A DNA stretch of 64,000 nucleotides from Janthinobacterium sp. GW456P (GCF_002127655.1 NZ_NEHB01000002.1:197387-261386), one strand, 5' to 3'. Positions 46,139-56,404 are shown, counted from the first letter of the stretch. A program made the numbers and translations. The notes: a model not told the origin generated them from the sequence alone.

Positions 46139-47104
46139 TTATTTCAGCCAGCCGCGGTGGCGGAAGTACAGGAAGGGCGCGATGGCGCTGGTGACCATCA
46201 GGCCCCAGGCCCATGGATAGCCAAACGACCATTCCAGCTCCGGCATCAGCTTGAAGTTCATGCCGTACACGCTGGCGATCAGGGTGGGCGGCAGGAAAGC
46301 CACGCTGGCCACCGAGAAGATCTTGATGATCTTGTTCTGGTTGATGTTGATGAAACCGACGGTGGCATCCATCAGGAAGTTGATCTTGTCGAACAGGAAA
46401 GACGTGTGACCATCGAGCGATTCGATGTCGCGCAAAATCTGGCGCGCTTCCTCGAACTGCTCGGAATTAAGCAAGCGGCCGCGCATCAGAAAGCTCACGG
46501 CGCGGCGTGTATCCATCATGTTGCGGCGGATACGGCCATTCAAATCTTCCTCGTGGGCAATCGCATTCAGCGCTTCGGCCGCGTGCGCATCGGTAAATTC
46601 CTTTTGCAGCACGCGCGTGCTGACTTCTTCCAGGTTCTGGTAGATGCCTTCGAGCACGTCGGCCGAGTATTCGGCATCGGTGGCGTACAGGTCGAGCAGC
46701 ACGTCCATGTAGTCGGCGATCGAGCCTGGCCGCGAACGGGCGCGCATGCGCACCAGGCGGAACACGGGCAAGTCGTCCGTATGCATGGAAAACAAAATCT
46801 TGCGGGCCAGGATGAAGGCCACGGTGATGACGCGCGAGGGACCGTCGTCTTCTTCGCGCAGGAAATCCGTGCGCAGGTGCAAGTCGCCGTTTTCCGCTTC
46901 GTAATAGCGGGCCGACGCCTCAATATCCTTGACTTCGTCTTCGCCCGGCAGGGTGACGTTGTAGATGGCCTTGACCCAGGCCCGTTCATCATCGGTGGGG
47001 TCGGTCAGGTCGACCCACACCGGTTCGGCATTTTCGAGGTCTGCGCGGCTGTCGATCGGCACCTGGTTGAGCCGGCCATTCTGTAATACAAAGACATTGA
47101 TCAT
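46139..47104 (-). CDS. corA: Magnesium/cobalt transporter CorA
   Basis: 321 residues. Pentameric divalent-cation channel of the inner membrane. The long N-terminal cytosolic domain ends in a helix. The channel signature YGMNF is present (GMNF at 281-284), followed by the pore loop and a second helix (WAWGLMVTSAIAPFLYF). The C-terminus RHRGWLK fits. The gene stands alone; a 221-base gap separates it from mtgA upstream. Confidence 0.95.
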   Translation of the reverse strand: MINVFVLQNGRLNQVPIDSRADLENAEPVWVDLTDPTDDERAWVKAIYNVTLPGEDEVKDIEASARYYEAENGDLHLRTDFLREEDDGPSRVITVAFILARKILFSMHTDDLPVFRLVRMRARSRPGSIADYMDVLLDLYATDAEYSADVLEGIYQNLEEVSTRVLQKEFTDAHAAEALNAIAHEEDLNGRIRRNMMDTRRAVSFLMRGRLLNSEQFEEARQILRDIESLDGHTSFLFDKINFLMDATVGFININQNKIIKIFSVASVAFLPPTLIASVYGMNFKLMPELEWSFGYPWAWGLMVTSAIAPFLYFRHRGWLK

Positions 47105-47325
47105 GCGCGCTCTCAGCCGGATGTGGGGTTATCGTGATGTGCTGGCGCTGGCGCCAAAAATGAAAACAGCGCAAGTGTACCCGCAAAGGCCTTTTCACGA
47201 CCACCCCCGGCACGGCTTTTTCACGGAAAAAGTGCGGCGTTGCACCAAGGGAGGCGATTAAGATGCTGCGCCGCAATAGTGCCAATTAAACAGCTTTAAT
47301 TTTATACAAAGGAATCGCCCCGCCA

Positions 47326-48057
47326 TCAAGGCAATTCCGCCGCTCCCATGCGGCGCAGGATGATGCTGGTGCGCCGGTTCAGGTAGCCCGTATCGCGGTG
47401 ACGGTCATAATAGCGGGGATTCGGCAGCATCACGGCCAGTTTCGCCGCCTGTCCCGCGCTCAGGCCTGCCGCGCTGACCCGGTAATAGTGACGCGCGGCC
47501 GCTTCGGCGCCGAAGGTGCCCGTGCCAAACTCCACCACGTTCAGATAAATCTCGAAAATGCGCTGCTTTTCCATCAGGTTTTCCAGCATATACGTGATGA
47601 TCAGTTCCTGGCCCTTGCGCACATAGCTGCGCGAGCCGGACAGGAAGAGATTTTTCGCCAGTTGCTGCGTGATGGTGGAACCGCCGGCCACGACCTTTTG
47701 TTTTTTACTATTCTTTTCATATGCCTTTTGCAAGGCTTCCCAGTCCACGCCTTCGTGCTCGGAGAAATTCGCGTCTTCCGAGGCGATGATGGCCCGTTTC
47801 AGATTGTTCGAGATGCGGTTGTACGGCACCCACGTCTGCTGGATCGTGGCATTCGGATTCTTGTCCTGCAAGACAGACAACTGTTCACGCATGAAAGCCG
47901 TGCTGGACGGGTTATGGTCGACCCACCACCAGATTTGCAGGAAGAAATACAGTTGCACGACGATAAAAGCCAGCACGGGCACGATGAACAGCCACTTGAT
48001 CCAGCCGTAGCGGCTGCCGCTGCCGCCCTTGCGTTGTCCCTTCTTGCCGGCGCTCAC
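47326..48057 (-). CDS. mtgA: Monofunctional peptidoglycan glycosyltransferase
   Basis: 243 residues from a GTG at 48057 that overlaps the aroE stop (GTGA); an ATG 19 codons earlier lies inside aroE. GT51 enzyme polymerising lipid II. Transmembrane anchor [19 protein letters not shown], catalytic Glu in [15 protein letters not shown], and [25 protein letters not shown]. It works beside penicillin-binding proteins in wall synthesis. Confidence 0.94.
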   Translation of the reverse strand: MSAGKKGQRKGGSGSRYGWIKWLFIVPVLAFIVVQLYFFLQIWWWVDHNPSSTAFMREQLSVLQDKNPNATIQQTWVPYNRISNNLKRAIIASEDANFSEHEGVDWEALQKAYEKNSKKQKVVAGGSTITQQLAKNLFLSGSRSYVRKGQELIITYMLENLMEKQRIFEIYLNVVEFGTGTFGAEAAARHYYRVSAAGLSAGQAAKLAVMLPNPRYYDRHRDTGYLNRRTSIILRRMGAAELP

Positions 48058-48896
48058 AGGCTGCCCCGCAATTGCGCCAGCAAGTCCTGCGTCCGCGGCC
48101 GCACGCCGCGCCACACGTAAAACGCTTCGGCCGCCTGCTCCACCAGCATGCCCAGGCCGTCGCGCACCTGCGCGCCATGCTGGGCGGCAAAGTCCATGAA
48201 GACGGTGGGCTGGGCGCCATACATCATATCGAGCGCCAGGGTGCGGCTGCCGAAGATACCGGGTGGCACGGGCGGCAAGTCGCCCGCCAGGCTGGCCGAG
48301 GTGGCATTGATGACGATATCGAAGACGCCGTCAGGCTGCGTGAAGCCGCCGGCGCGCAGCTGGCCGGGGTGCGCCAGCGCGTCGGCAAACTGCGCCACCA
48401 AGGCCTCGGCCGTGGCCACGGTGCGGTTGGCAATGAACATTTCCTGCGGTCCCTGTTCCAGCAGGGGCAGCACGACGCCGCGCGCCGCGCCGCCCGCGCC
48501 CAGCAACAGGACGCGCTTGCCGGCGATGGCCACACCAGCGTTGCGCACGATGTCGGCCACCAGGCCCGCGCCATCGGTATTGTCGCCAAGAATGGTGTTG
48601 CCCTCGAAGCGCAGGGTGTTGACGGCACCGGCGGCCCTGGCCCGCGGCGTCAGCTCGGTGGCCAGCGCGCACGCGTCGAGCTTGAACGGCACCGTCACGT
48701 TCGCGCCCTTGCCGCCCTCGGCCGCAAAGCTGCGGGCCGCCAGGGCAAAACCGTCGAGCGGCGCCAGGCGGCGTTCATACACGATGGGCTCGCCCGTCTG
48801 CTGGGCAAACGCGGCGTGGATCAGGGGGGACTTGCTGTGGGCGATGGGATTGCCGAAGACGCAATATTGATCGGGATTCATCTCTTGCTTGTTCAA
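48054..48896 (-). CDS. aroE: Shikimate dehydrogenase
   Basis: 280 residues. NADP-dependent reduction of 3-dehydroshikimate in aromatic amino-acid synthesis. The substrate site begins [19 protein letters not shown]; Lys/Asp catalytic block [12 protein letters not shown]; nucleotide site [14 protein letters not shown]. It overlaps the TonB-like gene by 4 bases at its start and mtgA at its end. Another shikimate enzyme, aroQ, lies 7 kb away on the opposite strand. Confidence 0.96.
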   Translation of the reverse strand: MNKQEMNPDQYCVFGNPIAHSKSPLIHAAFAQQTGEPIVYERRLAPLDGFALAARSFAAEGGKGANVTVPFKLDACALATELTPRARAAGAVNTLRFEGNTILGDNTDGAGLVADIVRNAGVAIAGKRVLLLGAGGAARGVVLPLLEQGPQEMFIANRTVATAEALVAQFADALAHPGQLRAGGFTQPDGVFDIVINATSASLAGDLPPVPPGIFGSRTLALDMMYGAQPTVFMDFAAQHGAQVRDGLGMLVEQAAEAFYVWRGVRPRTQDLLAQLRGSL

Positions 48897-49810
48897 TTGC
48901 TGCCGCCAGTCAGGTTAGCTTCCATTTTTTCTTCGCGGGTAAATTTGAAACGGGTGATGACGACCCACAGGTCATCCTTGTCGCTCGATAGCATGTTCGG
49001 TGGGAAGCGGCCGAACGGTGCCGAACGGCGCACGATGGCCAGGGCCGCCGCGTCCAGCGCGGGATTGCCCGAGCTTTTCTCCACGCGGGCGCCGCCCTCT
49101 TTCTGGTAAATCGTGCCATCCTGGAAGATGGGGATATAGACGACCAGTTCGCCATACATCTTGCGGCCATTGTTTTGCGGGAAATTCAGGGTGCCGATTT
49201 CCTCGATGCGCTTTTGCAGGGTCTTGTAATACATGGCATAGCCGACCTCCTGCGTGCTGGGCGTAATAAAAGTCTTGCGCGGACGCTTGTTCTGGTCTTC
49301 CACGATCTGGCTGATCTCGGCCGCCATGCGCGCGATGGCCTTGCTGCTTTCCATCAAGTCCGAGCCGCTGGCCAGGGGATTGGGCTTGTCCTTTTCCGTG
49401 ACGGGCGCGGCGCTGTAGGGCGTCGCCTTGGCCGCCTGCGTCAGCAGTTCCTGCTGCTTCTGTTCCAGCTCGGCGATGCGCCGGGCGCTGGCCTTGACGC
49501 TGTCGCCCTCTTCCACCTTGCGCATGTCGGGCAAGGGCGACTTGGCGCGCCCCTTGTCGGCCTGGCCACCACCGTCGAGGTTGGCTTGTGCCAGGGCATC
49601 GGCCTTCAGCGGCTTGTTCGCATGCTTGGCATTGACCAGTATTACTTCCAGGCCGGGATCGGTGGCGACGGCCCGCTGCGGGGCCGGGGCGACAAAATGC
49701 ATCGCCAGCAAGGCGCCGTGCGCCAGCAGCGATACCGCCACGGCGATCATCAGGAAACGATTCTCTCGGAAAGACTTCACGCGCAACCCAGTTAGCAACA
49801 AGCACACCAT
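48893..49810 (-). CDS. TonB-like energy-transducer family protein
   Basis: Up to 305 residues; an internal GTG at 49780 giving [15 protein letters not shown] is an alternative start. N-terminal anchor helix ([19 protein letters not shown]), then a Lys/Ala-rich and coiled-coil periplasmic linker ([19 protein letters not shown]). A C-terminal TonB-type domain follows ([38 protein letters not shown]). No exbB/exbD is nearby, so it may be structural or borrow another ExbBD complex. Confidence 0.85.
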   Translation of the reverse strand: MVCLLLTGLRVKSFRENRFLMIAVAVSLLAHGALLAMHFVAPAPQRAVATDPGLEVILVNAKHANKPLKADALAQANLDGGGQADKGRAKSPLPDMRKVEEGDSVKASARRIAELEQKQQELLTQAAKATPYSAAPVTEKDKPNPLASGSDLMESSKAIARMAAEISQIVEDQNKRPRKTFITPSTQEVGYAMYYKTLQKRIEEIGTLNFPQNNGRKMYGELVVYIPIFQDGTIYQKEGGARVEKSSGNPALDAAALAIVRRSAPFGRFPPNMLSSDKDDLWVVITRFKFTREEKMEANLTGGSN

Positions 49811-49888
49811 ACAAGATGGCTGAATTCTACGTCAAAGGGCGTTACCGGCAACAGTTTTCAGCACCGCCTTGATGACGTGAGGAACGCC

Positions 49889-51985
49889 TTACTTGACCTC
49901 GGGCTCGCTGACCACGTCTTCGCTGGCCAGTTCCGCCACTTCCGCGTCGGCGTCGCTGACCTGGTTCGCCGCTTCCGGCGCAGGCTCGGCCGCCACGTCG
50001 CCCTCTTCCGCGCCTTCGTCGCCTTCGTCCCCCGCGTCTTCCTCGTAATCGAGTTCGGCGTCGGCCGCCGCATCGGGCACGGCGGCGATTTCCAGCAACC
50101 GCGCTTCAATGCTCAGGTCGACTTCATCCCAGCGCAGCAAATCCAGTTTCACCTGGGCGCCGCGCGCCACCGACGGCATGCCCGGCAGCTTGATGACCAG
50201 CGGAATGTCAACCAGACGCAGGATTTCATCCTTCAGCACGACGGCATCGACCTGGCGCGCGTTTTCCTGGTGCAGCCAGCGCAAGCACCAGTAGCGTTCC
50301 ATATTCGACTGGAAATCGCCATACGCGGCATAGGCGGCGTCGAAGGCCGAGACGATGGCGAACAGATTCGCATCGCGCGGCTTGAACGGGGCCACCAGCG
50401 GCGCCGTCACGCCATGCTCGGCGCAGGCGATGATTTGCCACTGGTTCACCAGATCCGTGTAGCGGCGCAGGGGCGAAGTGCTCCACGCGTATTGATCCAC
50501 GCCCAGGCCCTGGTGCGGCGCCGCATGGGTGACCATGCGCACTTGCATCTTTGCCGCCCAGCTATTGCCGCTGCCGCCGCCCTGGCTGCGGTAGATGCCG
50601 GGCACGCCATGGTCGTGCAGCATCTTGCCCCAGGTACTATTAGCAAAAATCATCAATTCGGCGACGATCTTGTCCAGCGGCGCACCGCGCTTGCGGCGCG
50701 CCACGGTGACGATGTCGTTTTCCACATAAAAGTTGAAATCGACGCGGTTGTTCTGTTCCGGCTTCAGGCCAAACGCTTCGCGCTTCTTCATGCGGCCCTG
50801 TTCCAGCTGCTGCGCCCATTGCCACAGCACGGCGAAGTCGGCCTTGTGCGGGTACTCGCCTTCGCCGCTGGCCAGGGTTTCCTCGTTGACCAGGTCGTCG
50901 AGCTGGTTGTGGCGCAAGTTGCTGGCGATCGGCACCAGTTCGGCGATGGTGTGCGTGCTGACGACGGCCCAGTCCGCTTTCGGGTCCAGGGTCGCGTACA
51001 GCGACAGGGCCGGGCACGTCGTGCCTTCCGCGAGCGTAAACGCATTGACGATTTCATCGGGCAGCATGGTGATCTTGTCGCCCGGCATGTAGACGGTCGA
51101 CATGCGCTGGCGCGCCATCTTGTCGATCACGTCTTCCGGGCGGATACCCAGGCCTGGCGCGGCGATGTGAATACCCACTTTCACGGTGCCATCGGGCAAG
51201 GGTTGCACGGAGAAAGCATCGTCGATCTCGGTCGTGGTCACGTCGTCGATCGAGAAGGCGGCCACGTCGGCCAGCGGCAGCTTGGCCGTCACGGCCGGCA
51301 CGGGCACGGTGGGGAAACCGGCGCCTTTCGGGAAGTTCTCGAAGAGGAATTTCGACAGGTGCAAGTCTTTTGGCGAAGCGATACCACCGGCGGCCAGCAT
51401 CAGGCGCGGCGGCGTCGTGTGCAACTCCGTGCAGGCCGCTTCCAGCGCCTTGTATTCGATGGTGTTCTTGTCCGGCTTGAACAGCAGTTGCAGCACCATG
51501 GGCTGCATGGACGCAGGCAGACGGTTCTGTTTCAGCTCTTCCACATAGCCTGCCTGCACCAGCGCCTGCTGCTTTTTCTTTTCGATGCCGGCCAAGGCCG
51601 CCTTCAACGATGCTTCCGGCGCCGCCTTGTAGCGGCCACGGCCCTTCTTGTAGAAATACACGGGCGCCGAATGCAGTGCCAGGATCAGGCCGGCCGCTTC
51701 CGGCGGCAATGGCGCATGACCGAAATACTCGGCGCCCAGCTCGGCAAAGCCGAACTCGTCTTCGCCCGCGACTTCCCACAGGAAATCGAGGTCGATCTCG
51801 GCAGCGGTGCTCTTGGCGTGCTCGAGCAGTTCGGCCGGGGCCGGCTTTTCATACTGCAGCAGCACGTCCTTGACCTTGACCTTGGTGCGCTTGCCGCTGG
51901 CCATTTCGACCTGGTACGCTTCACCCGCTTGCGACAGGACCGTGCCGACCTTGAAATCGCCGGATTCTTCAAAAAATAGATTCAT
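49889..51985 (-). CDS. RNase II/RNB family exoribonuclease-like protein
   Basis: 698 residues. RNB catalytic domain at ~220-540. The metal-site block reads FSIDDVTTTEIDDAFSV, where the E. coli enzyme has four Asp; the second is Glu here. Other landmarks are MPGDKITMLPDEI and TSPLRRYTDLVNQWQ. The C-terminal ~65 residues are an acidic, probably disordered tail (DYEEDAGDEGDEGAEEGD). It probably degrades single-stranded RNA 3'-5', although the altered site makes activity uncertain. It follows ubiC by 2 bases. Confidence 0.88.
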   Translation of the reverse strand: MNLFFEESGDFKVGTVLSQAGEAYQVEMASGKRTKVKVKDVLLQYEKPAPAELLEHAKSTAAEIDLDFLWEVAGEDEFGFAELGAEYFGHAPLPPEAAGLILALHSAPVYFYKKGRGRYKAAPEASLKAALAGIEKKKQQALVQAGYVEELKQNRLPASMQPMVLQLLFKPDKNTIEYKALEAACTELHTTPPRLMLAAGGIASPKDLHLSKFLFENFPKGAGFPTVPVPAVTAKLPLADVAAFSIDDVTTTEIDDAFSVQPLPDGTVKVGIHIAAPGLGIRPEDVIDKMARQRMSTVYMPGDKITMLPDEIVNAFTLAEGTTCPALSLYATLDPKADWAVVSTHTIAELVPIASNLRHNQLDDLVNEETLASGEGEYPHKADFAVLWQWAQQLEQGRMKKREAFGLKPEQNNRVDFNFYVENDIVTVARRKRGAPLDKIVAELMIFANSTWGKMLHDHGVPGIYRSQGGGSGNSWAAKMQVRMVTHAAPHQGLGVDQYAWSTSPLRRYTDLVNQWQIIACAEHGVTAPLVAPFKPRDANLFAIVSAFDAAYAAYGDFQSNMERYWCLRWLHQENARQVDAVVLKDEILRLVDIPLVIKLPGMPSVARGAQVKLDLLRWDEVDLSIEARLLEIAAVPDAAADAELDYEEDAGDEGDEGAEEGDVAAEPAPEAANQVSDADAEVAELASEDVVSEPEVK

Positions 51986-51987
51986 TG

Positions 51988-52602
51988 TTATGCTTTGTTT
52001 ATTAGTGTGTCGGTTGCAGCGGTGCGAGTGACGGACGTCAACTCGAGCACCGCCGGCAAAAATACTTCGGTTACCAGCAGCAAACCCTGGTGACGCTGAT
52101 ACAGGCAGCGGCGGGCAAAAAACAGCGCCTGCTCGTCGGCGCGCCGCCCTTCCCCTGCCAGCGCCGCCTGCGCCCGCTGCACCAGCGGATGGCCGGCGCG
52201 CAAGCGGGCAAATTCCAGTGCACCGCGGCGTACCATGCGGTCGCCAAACAGGGTCGTGCCCAGCGAACGCTCACCCAGCGCGGAAAACAGGGGCCAGTCC
52301 GTGGCCGTCGCCTGCATGGGCACGACGGTGTGGCCGAACACGGCCGGTTTGTTATCACAACGCAACAGCACTTCGCGTTCCCATACCCTCCCCGCACGGT
52401 GCAAACCGATGATCGCGGCCTCGTCGCTCAAGCAACGTGCCGTTTCCTGATGCAAACATTGCACGCGGAACGCGCTGCTATGCGCTTTCAGCTTGGCCGT
52501 CAGCGAACCGCCGCCCGTGAGCCAGTGGCGCAAGACCGGCGGCGCATTAACGGCGTTGACGTGCGCATGCCATTGCGCCTGCCGCAGCGAACCCGGCCTC
52601 AC
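51988..52602 (-). CDS. ubiC: Chorismate lyase
   Basis: 204 residues from a GTG at 52602 that overlaps the yqiA stop (GTGA). Converts chorismate to 4-hydroxybenzoate and pyruvate, the first step of ubiquinone ring synthesis. Recognisable segments are LRHWLTGGGSLTAKLKAHS, WEREVLLRCDNKPAVFGHTVVP and LGTTLFGDRMVRRGALEFARL. It is translationally coupled to yqiA and to the RNase II-like gene. Confidence 0.9.
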   Translation of the reverse strand: MRPGSLRQAQWHAHVNAVNAPPVLRHWLTGGGSLTAKLKAHSSAFRVQCLHQETARCLSDEAAIIGLHRAGRVWEREVLLRCDNKPAVFGHTVVPMQATATDWPLFSALGERSLGTTLFGDRMVRRGALEFARLRAGHPLVQRAQAALAGEGRRADEQALFFARRCLYQRHQGLLLVTEVFLPAVLELTSVTRTAATDTLINKA

Positions 52603-53183
52603 TGGGCGGCGTCCGTCGGGATGCCGCAAAAGGCCAGCACGGGCGCCAGGTAGTCGGCAAATTCGCTGATGCCATGGTCGCTGCCGTCGATGACGCACTG
52701 CCGCGCCCCCTGATAATGCGCCACCATGTCGCGGTAGTCGAGCACTTCATCGCCCGTGGCGGCAATCAGGAAGTAACGTTGCGGTTCAGTAATTTTCTCT
52801 ACAGCAAAGGTTCCAAGCTCGGCGATGTATTCGCGCTTGAACTCGAATGGCTTGTCCGAATGAAACTCCGTCGTCACGCCCACATGCTGTTCCAGGTCGA
52901 TCAGGGGCACGATGGCGGGATTGAGCAAGACGGCGCGGCAACCGAGCCGCTCGGCCAGCCAGGTGGCGTAATAGCCGCCCAGCGAGGAGCCGATAATCGT
53001 CAGGTCGGCCGGCGCCACATCCTTGACCAGCGACAGGGCCAGTTCGATGGCCAGCTTGGGCGAGGCCGGCAATTGCGGGCACAGCCATTCATCTGCGCGG
53101 CGCAGCGCCTGCATCTGCGCGGCCAGCAGGCGCGACTTCATCGACTGAGGCGACGAGCGGAATCCATGCAGGTACAGAATCAT
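52599..53183 (-). CDS. yqiA: YqiA/YcfP-family alpha/beta hydrolase
   Basis: 194 residues. Begins MILYLHGFRSSPQSMKSRLL, with nucleophile elbow GSSLGGYYATWLAERLG. The catalytic His is in IDGSDHGISEF and the acidic residue probably near GDEVLDY. The family shows esterase activity on short acyl esters. It overlaps mpl by 4 bases and ubiC by 4, the usual layout here. Confidence 0.92.
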   Translation of the reverse strand: MILYLHGFRSSPQSMKSRLLAAQMQALRRADEWLCPQLPASPKLAIELALSLVKDVAPADLTIIGSSLGGYYATWLAERLGCRAVLLNPAIVPLIDLEQHVGVTTEFHSDKPFEFKREYIAELGTFAVEKITEPQRYFLIAATGDEVLDYRDMVAHYQGARQCVIDGSDHGISEFADYLAPVLAFCGIPTDAAQ

Positions 53184-54556
53184 CGGCCCAGCGCCTCCAG
53201 CAATTTCTGGTGCACGCCGCCAAAGCCGCCATTGCTCATGACGACGATCTGGTCGCCGGGACGGGCGCTGGCGGTCACGGCCGCCACGAGGCTATCGATG
53301 TCTTCATAGGCGCTGGCAATCTTGCCCAGCGGTGCCAGCGCGTCGCCCAGGCTCCAGCCCAGCGCGGCATGACTGCCGAAACCGAAGACCAGGTCCGCAT
53401 CCTTGAGGCTGCCCGGCAACGCATCTTTCATGGCGCCCAGCTTCATGGTGTTCGAACGCGGTTCCAGCACGGCCAGGATGCGGCCCGTCTGGCCAATTTT
53501 CTGCCGCAGCCCGCCCACGGTGGTGGCAATGGCCGTCGGATGGTGCGCGAAATCGTCGTACACGGTAATGCCATTGACCACGCCGCGCACTTCCATGCGG
53601 CGCTTGACGCTCTCGAAGCTGGCCAGCGAAGCGCACGCCTGGGCAATCGGCACGCCCACGTGGCGCGCGGCGGCGATGGCTGCCAGCGCATTGCTGCGGT
53701 TGTGCTTGCCCGTCAGCGCCCACGCCACATGGCCTTCCTGCTGGCCATTGAAGAACACGTCGAAGCTGCCATCGGCCTGCTCTTGCAGTTGCCAGTTGGC
53801 ATCTTGACCAAAGCTTTCCTGTTCGCTCCAGCAACCGCGCGCCAGCACGCGCTGCAGCGACGCTTCGTCGCCGTTGAACACGAGGCGGCCGATGCCGGGC
53901 ACGGTGCGCACCAGGTGGTGGAATTGCGTCTCGATCGCGTGCAGATCGGGGAAGATGTCGGCGTGATCGTATTCCAGGTTATTCATGACGGCCGTCTTCG
54001 CGTGGTAATGCACGAACTTGCTGCGCTTGTCGAAGAAGGCCGTATCGTATTCGTCGGCTTCGATGACGAAGAAGTCCGACTCAGCGCTCTTGCCATCGAT
54101 CTTGCCGCTAAGGCGGGCGGAAATGCCAAAGTTCATCGGCACGCCGCCGATCAGGAAGCCCGGCGCGTAGCCCGCGTCGTCGAGTATCCAGGCCAGCATG
54201 GCGGATGTTGTCGTCTTGCCATGCGTGCCGGCCACGGCCAGCACCCACCGGTTGCGCAGGATGTGTTCGCCGATCCACTGCGGGCCGGAGACATACGGCA
54301 GGCTGCGGTTGAGGATTTCTTCCACCAGCGGGTTGCCGCGCGAGACGACATTGCCAATCACATACAAATCCGGGTTCAGCTTGGTCTGTTCCGGATCGAA
54401 CCCTTGGATCAGTTCGATTCCCTGCGATTCCAGCTGGGTGCTCATCGGCGGATAGACGTTGGCATCGCAACCGGTGACTTTATGGCCGGCTTCCTTGGCC
54501 AGGACAGCCAGGCCGCCCATGAAGGTACCGCAAATACCGAGAATATGAATATGCAT
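53180..54556 (-). CDS. mpl: UDP-N-acetylmuramate:L-Ala-gamma-D-Glu-mDAP ligase
   Basis: 458 residues. Mur-ligase family enzyme that reattaches recycled murein tripeptide to UDP-MurNAc. N-terminal GICGTFMGGLAVLAKEAGH, ATP loop AGTHGKTTTSAMLAW, then DDFAHHPTAIATTVGGLR. Mpl is distinguished from MurC by length and the YDDFAHHP region. It is first in the minus-strand run ending at mtgA, itself a wall enzyme. Confidence 0.95.
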   Translation of the reverse strand: MHIHILGICGTFMGGLAVLAKEAGHKVTGCDANVYPPMSTQLESQGIELIQGFDPEQTKLNPDLYVIGNVVSRGNPLVEEILNRSLPYVSGPQWIGEHILRNRWVLAVAGTHGKTTTSAMLAWILDDAGYAPGFLIGGVPMNFGISARLSGKIDGKSAESDFFVIEADEYDTAFFDKRSKFVHYHAKTAVMNNLEYDHADIFPDLHAIETQFHHLVRTVPGIGRLVFNGDEASLQRVLARGCWSEQESFGQDANWQLQEQADGSFDVFFNGQQEGHVAWALTGKHNRSNALAAIAAARHVGVPIAQACASLASFESVKRRMEVRGVVNGITVYDDFAHHPTAIATTVGGLRQKIGQTGRILAVLEPRSNTMKLGAMKDALPGSLKDADLVFGFGSHAALGWSLGDALAPLGKIASAYEDIDSLVAAVTASARPGDQIVVMSNGGFGGVHQKLLEALGR

Positions 54557-54671
54557 GTGATCAGTGCGAAAGGCGCACGCTTAAGTAAGTAAGACGGTGA
54601 GATAAAAAACAGCAAGTGCAGGATTTTACCTGACGCCATGACTTTTTCCGCTTCAGAGTATCATCTCGCTC

Positions 54672-55310
54672 ATGACGAACGATGCATTTGACGATAGCGC
54701 CCAGTTGCGCCTTGAAATCGCCGCCGCCGCCGCGCGCCTCGTGGCGCAGGATGGCGCCGATTATGGCAGCGCCAAGCGCAAGGCGGCGCGGCAGGTCCTG
54801 GGCGACGCGCCGAACCGGCCGAATATACTTCCTGACAACGAGATGATCGAAGAACAGGTGCGGCAATACAATGCCCTGTTTCTGGCCGACAGCCAGCCGG
54901 CACGGTTGTTCCAGCTGCGCACGATTGCGCTGCAGGTCATGGAGGCGTTGCAACAATTTCATCCCCTGCTCAGCGGCCCCGTGCTCAATGGCACAGCCGG
55001 CCCCCATGACGAGATCTATTTGCAGCTGTTTGCCGAGAGCGCCAAGGAAATCCACATCTTCCTGCTGAATAAAAATGTCGTGCTCGACATGTCGGAAAGC
55101 CCGCATTTCAAGGGAGCGCGTTATGATGCGGTCGAGACAGCCAGTTTCTTGTGGAAAAATGAAGGCGTGCACGCCGCCATGTATGAGCTCGACGATATGC
55201 GCGGCGCGCTGAAAGCCAAGGCCGACGGCAAGGTGCTGCGCACCGATATCGCCGGGCTGCGCAGCCTGCTGGCCGCCAGCCTTGCCGATGGCGTACCGGC
55301 TGCCGACTAA
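54672..55310 (+). CDS. Conserved hypothetical protein
   Basis: 212 residues, divergent from mpl. No signal peptide or membrane segment. A helical N-terminus (RLEIAAAAARLVAQDGADYGSAKRKAARQVLG) is followed by an alpha/beta region (GPVLNGTAGPHDEIYLQLFAESAKEIHIFLLNKNV). The latter looks like a small nucleotidyltransferase-type strand-helix motif, though I cannot assign it. It is sometimes labelled from its neighbourhood as a Mur-ligase relative; nothing in the sequence supports that. It ends 19 bases before the tlpA-like gene. Confidence 0.7.
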   Translation: MTNDAFDDSAQLRLEIAAAAARLVAQDGADYGSAKRKAARQVLGDAPNRPNILPDNEMIEEQVRQYNALFLADSQPARLFQLRTIALQVMEALQQFHPLLSGPVLNGTAGPHDEIYLQLFAESAKEIHIFLLNKNVVLDMSESPHFKGARYDAVETASFLWKNEGVHAAMYELDDMRGALKAKADGKVLRTDIAGLRSLLAASLADGVPAAD

Positions 55311-55329
55311 CATTGATATAGATAAAGTT

Positions 55330-55884
55330 ATGACAAAAAAGAATTGGATCGCCTGCGCCATCGTGGCGCTGATGTTTGGCGGCATGGGCGCCTACGTCGG
55401 CCTGAGCAAGGAAAAGGCAAAGCAAGCGGGACCGCTGACGACCACCATCGCGCCAGGCGCGACGGGTCCCGTCGATGAGCTGTATGCGCTGTCCCTGCCG
55501 GACGCTGCGGGCGCCACGCAAGCCTTGTCGCAGTGGAAAGGCAAGAATTTGCTGGTCAATTTCTGGGCGCCGTGGTGCCCGCCCTGCGTGGAAGAAATGC
55601 CGGAGTTATCCGAAGTACAAGGCCACTATGCGGCGAAAAACCTGCAGGTGATCGGCATCGGTATCGATTCGGCCAGCAATATTGCCACTTTTGCCAGCAA
55701 GTTCAAGATTGCCTATCCCGTGTATGTCTCCGGCATGAGCGGCACCGACCTGTCGCGCCATTTTGGCAATGCCTCGGGCGGTTTGCCCTTTACGGTGCTG
55801 ATCGGCGCCGATGGCGAAGTCAAAAAGACCTATCTGGGCCGCTTGAAATTTGATCAGTTACGCGCCGATCTGGATAAATTGTAA
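55330..55884 (+). CDS. TlpA-like thiol:disulfide interchange protein
   Basis: 184 residues from the ATG at 55330. An N-terminal helix (IACAIVALMFGGMGAYVGL) exports or anchors it in the periplasm. The thioredoxin fold has WCPPC (C83, C86) in VNFWAPWCPPCVEEMPEL and the cis-Pro loop GGLPFTVLI. This group reduces disulfides in cytochrome c maturation or other periplasmic clients. The client cannot be deduced here. Confidence 0.92.
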   Translation: MTKKNWIACAIVALMFGGMGAYVGLSKEKAKQAGPLTTTIAPGATGPVDELYALSLPDAAGATQALSQWKGKNLLVNFWAPWCPPCVEEMPELSEVQGHYAAKNLQVIGIGIDSASNIATFASKFKIAYPVYVSGMSGTDLSRHFGNASGGLPFTVLIGADGEVKKTYLGRLKFDQLRADLDKL

Positions 55885-55966
55885 ATTCGGAGCGTGCTTT
55901 TTTCTCTTGCCAATGCGTATCTTTGGCGGCAAAATGCGGAACTTTCGCTAAAACGGTCTTCCATAC

Positions 55967-56404
55967 ATGGCAAAAAACCTCCTTCTGCTCAACGGTCCCA
56001 ACCTGAATTTGCTGGGAACGCGCGAGCCTGAGGTCTACGGCGCCAGCACCTTGGCCGATATCGAACAGGCAGCAATGGCGCAAGCCATGGCGGCCGGTGC
56101 CGACCTGGTCTGCTTTCAAAGCAACCACGAAGGCGCGCTGATCGACCGCATCCATGCCGCGCGAGCGGAAGGGATCGATGCCATCGTCATCAATCCGGGC
56201 GGCCTGACCCATACCAGTGTTGCCTTGCGCGATGCGCTGGCCGGGGTCGCCATCCCGTTCGTGGAAGTCCATATCTCGAATATTTATCAACGCGAAACGT
56301 TTCGACATCACTCATTTCTCAGCGCGATCGCGCAGGGGACGATCTGCGGGCTAGGTATCGATGGATATCGGTTTGCCATCGACTTTGCGCTTAAAAAACG
56401 TTAA
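55967..56404 (+). CDS. aroQ: 3-dehydroquinate dehydratase, type II
   Basis: 145 residues. Third step of the shikimate pathway. Landmarks are [19 protein letters not shown] (flexible lid with Arg and catalytic Tyr), the [16 protein letters not shown] block and [18 protein letters not shown]. Typical length. It precedes accB, as in many proteobacteria. Confidence 0.97.
   Translation: MAKNLLLLNGPNLNLLGTREPEVYGASTLADIEQAAMAQAMAAGADLVCFQSNHEGALIDRIHAARAEGIDAIVINPGGLTHTSVALRDALAGVAIPFVEVHISNIYQRETFRHHSFLSAIAQGTICGLGIDGYRFAIDFALKKR

Noticed and set aside
47284..47301. AATTAAA-CAGC-TTTAATT stem between mtgA and corA
   Set aside because: An A/T-only stem is unstable and no T run follows on the strand of the flanking genes.
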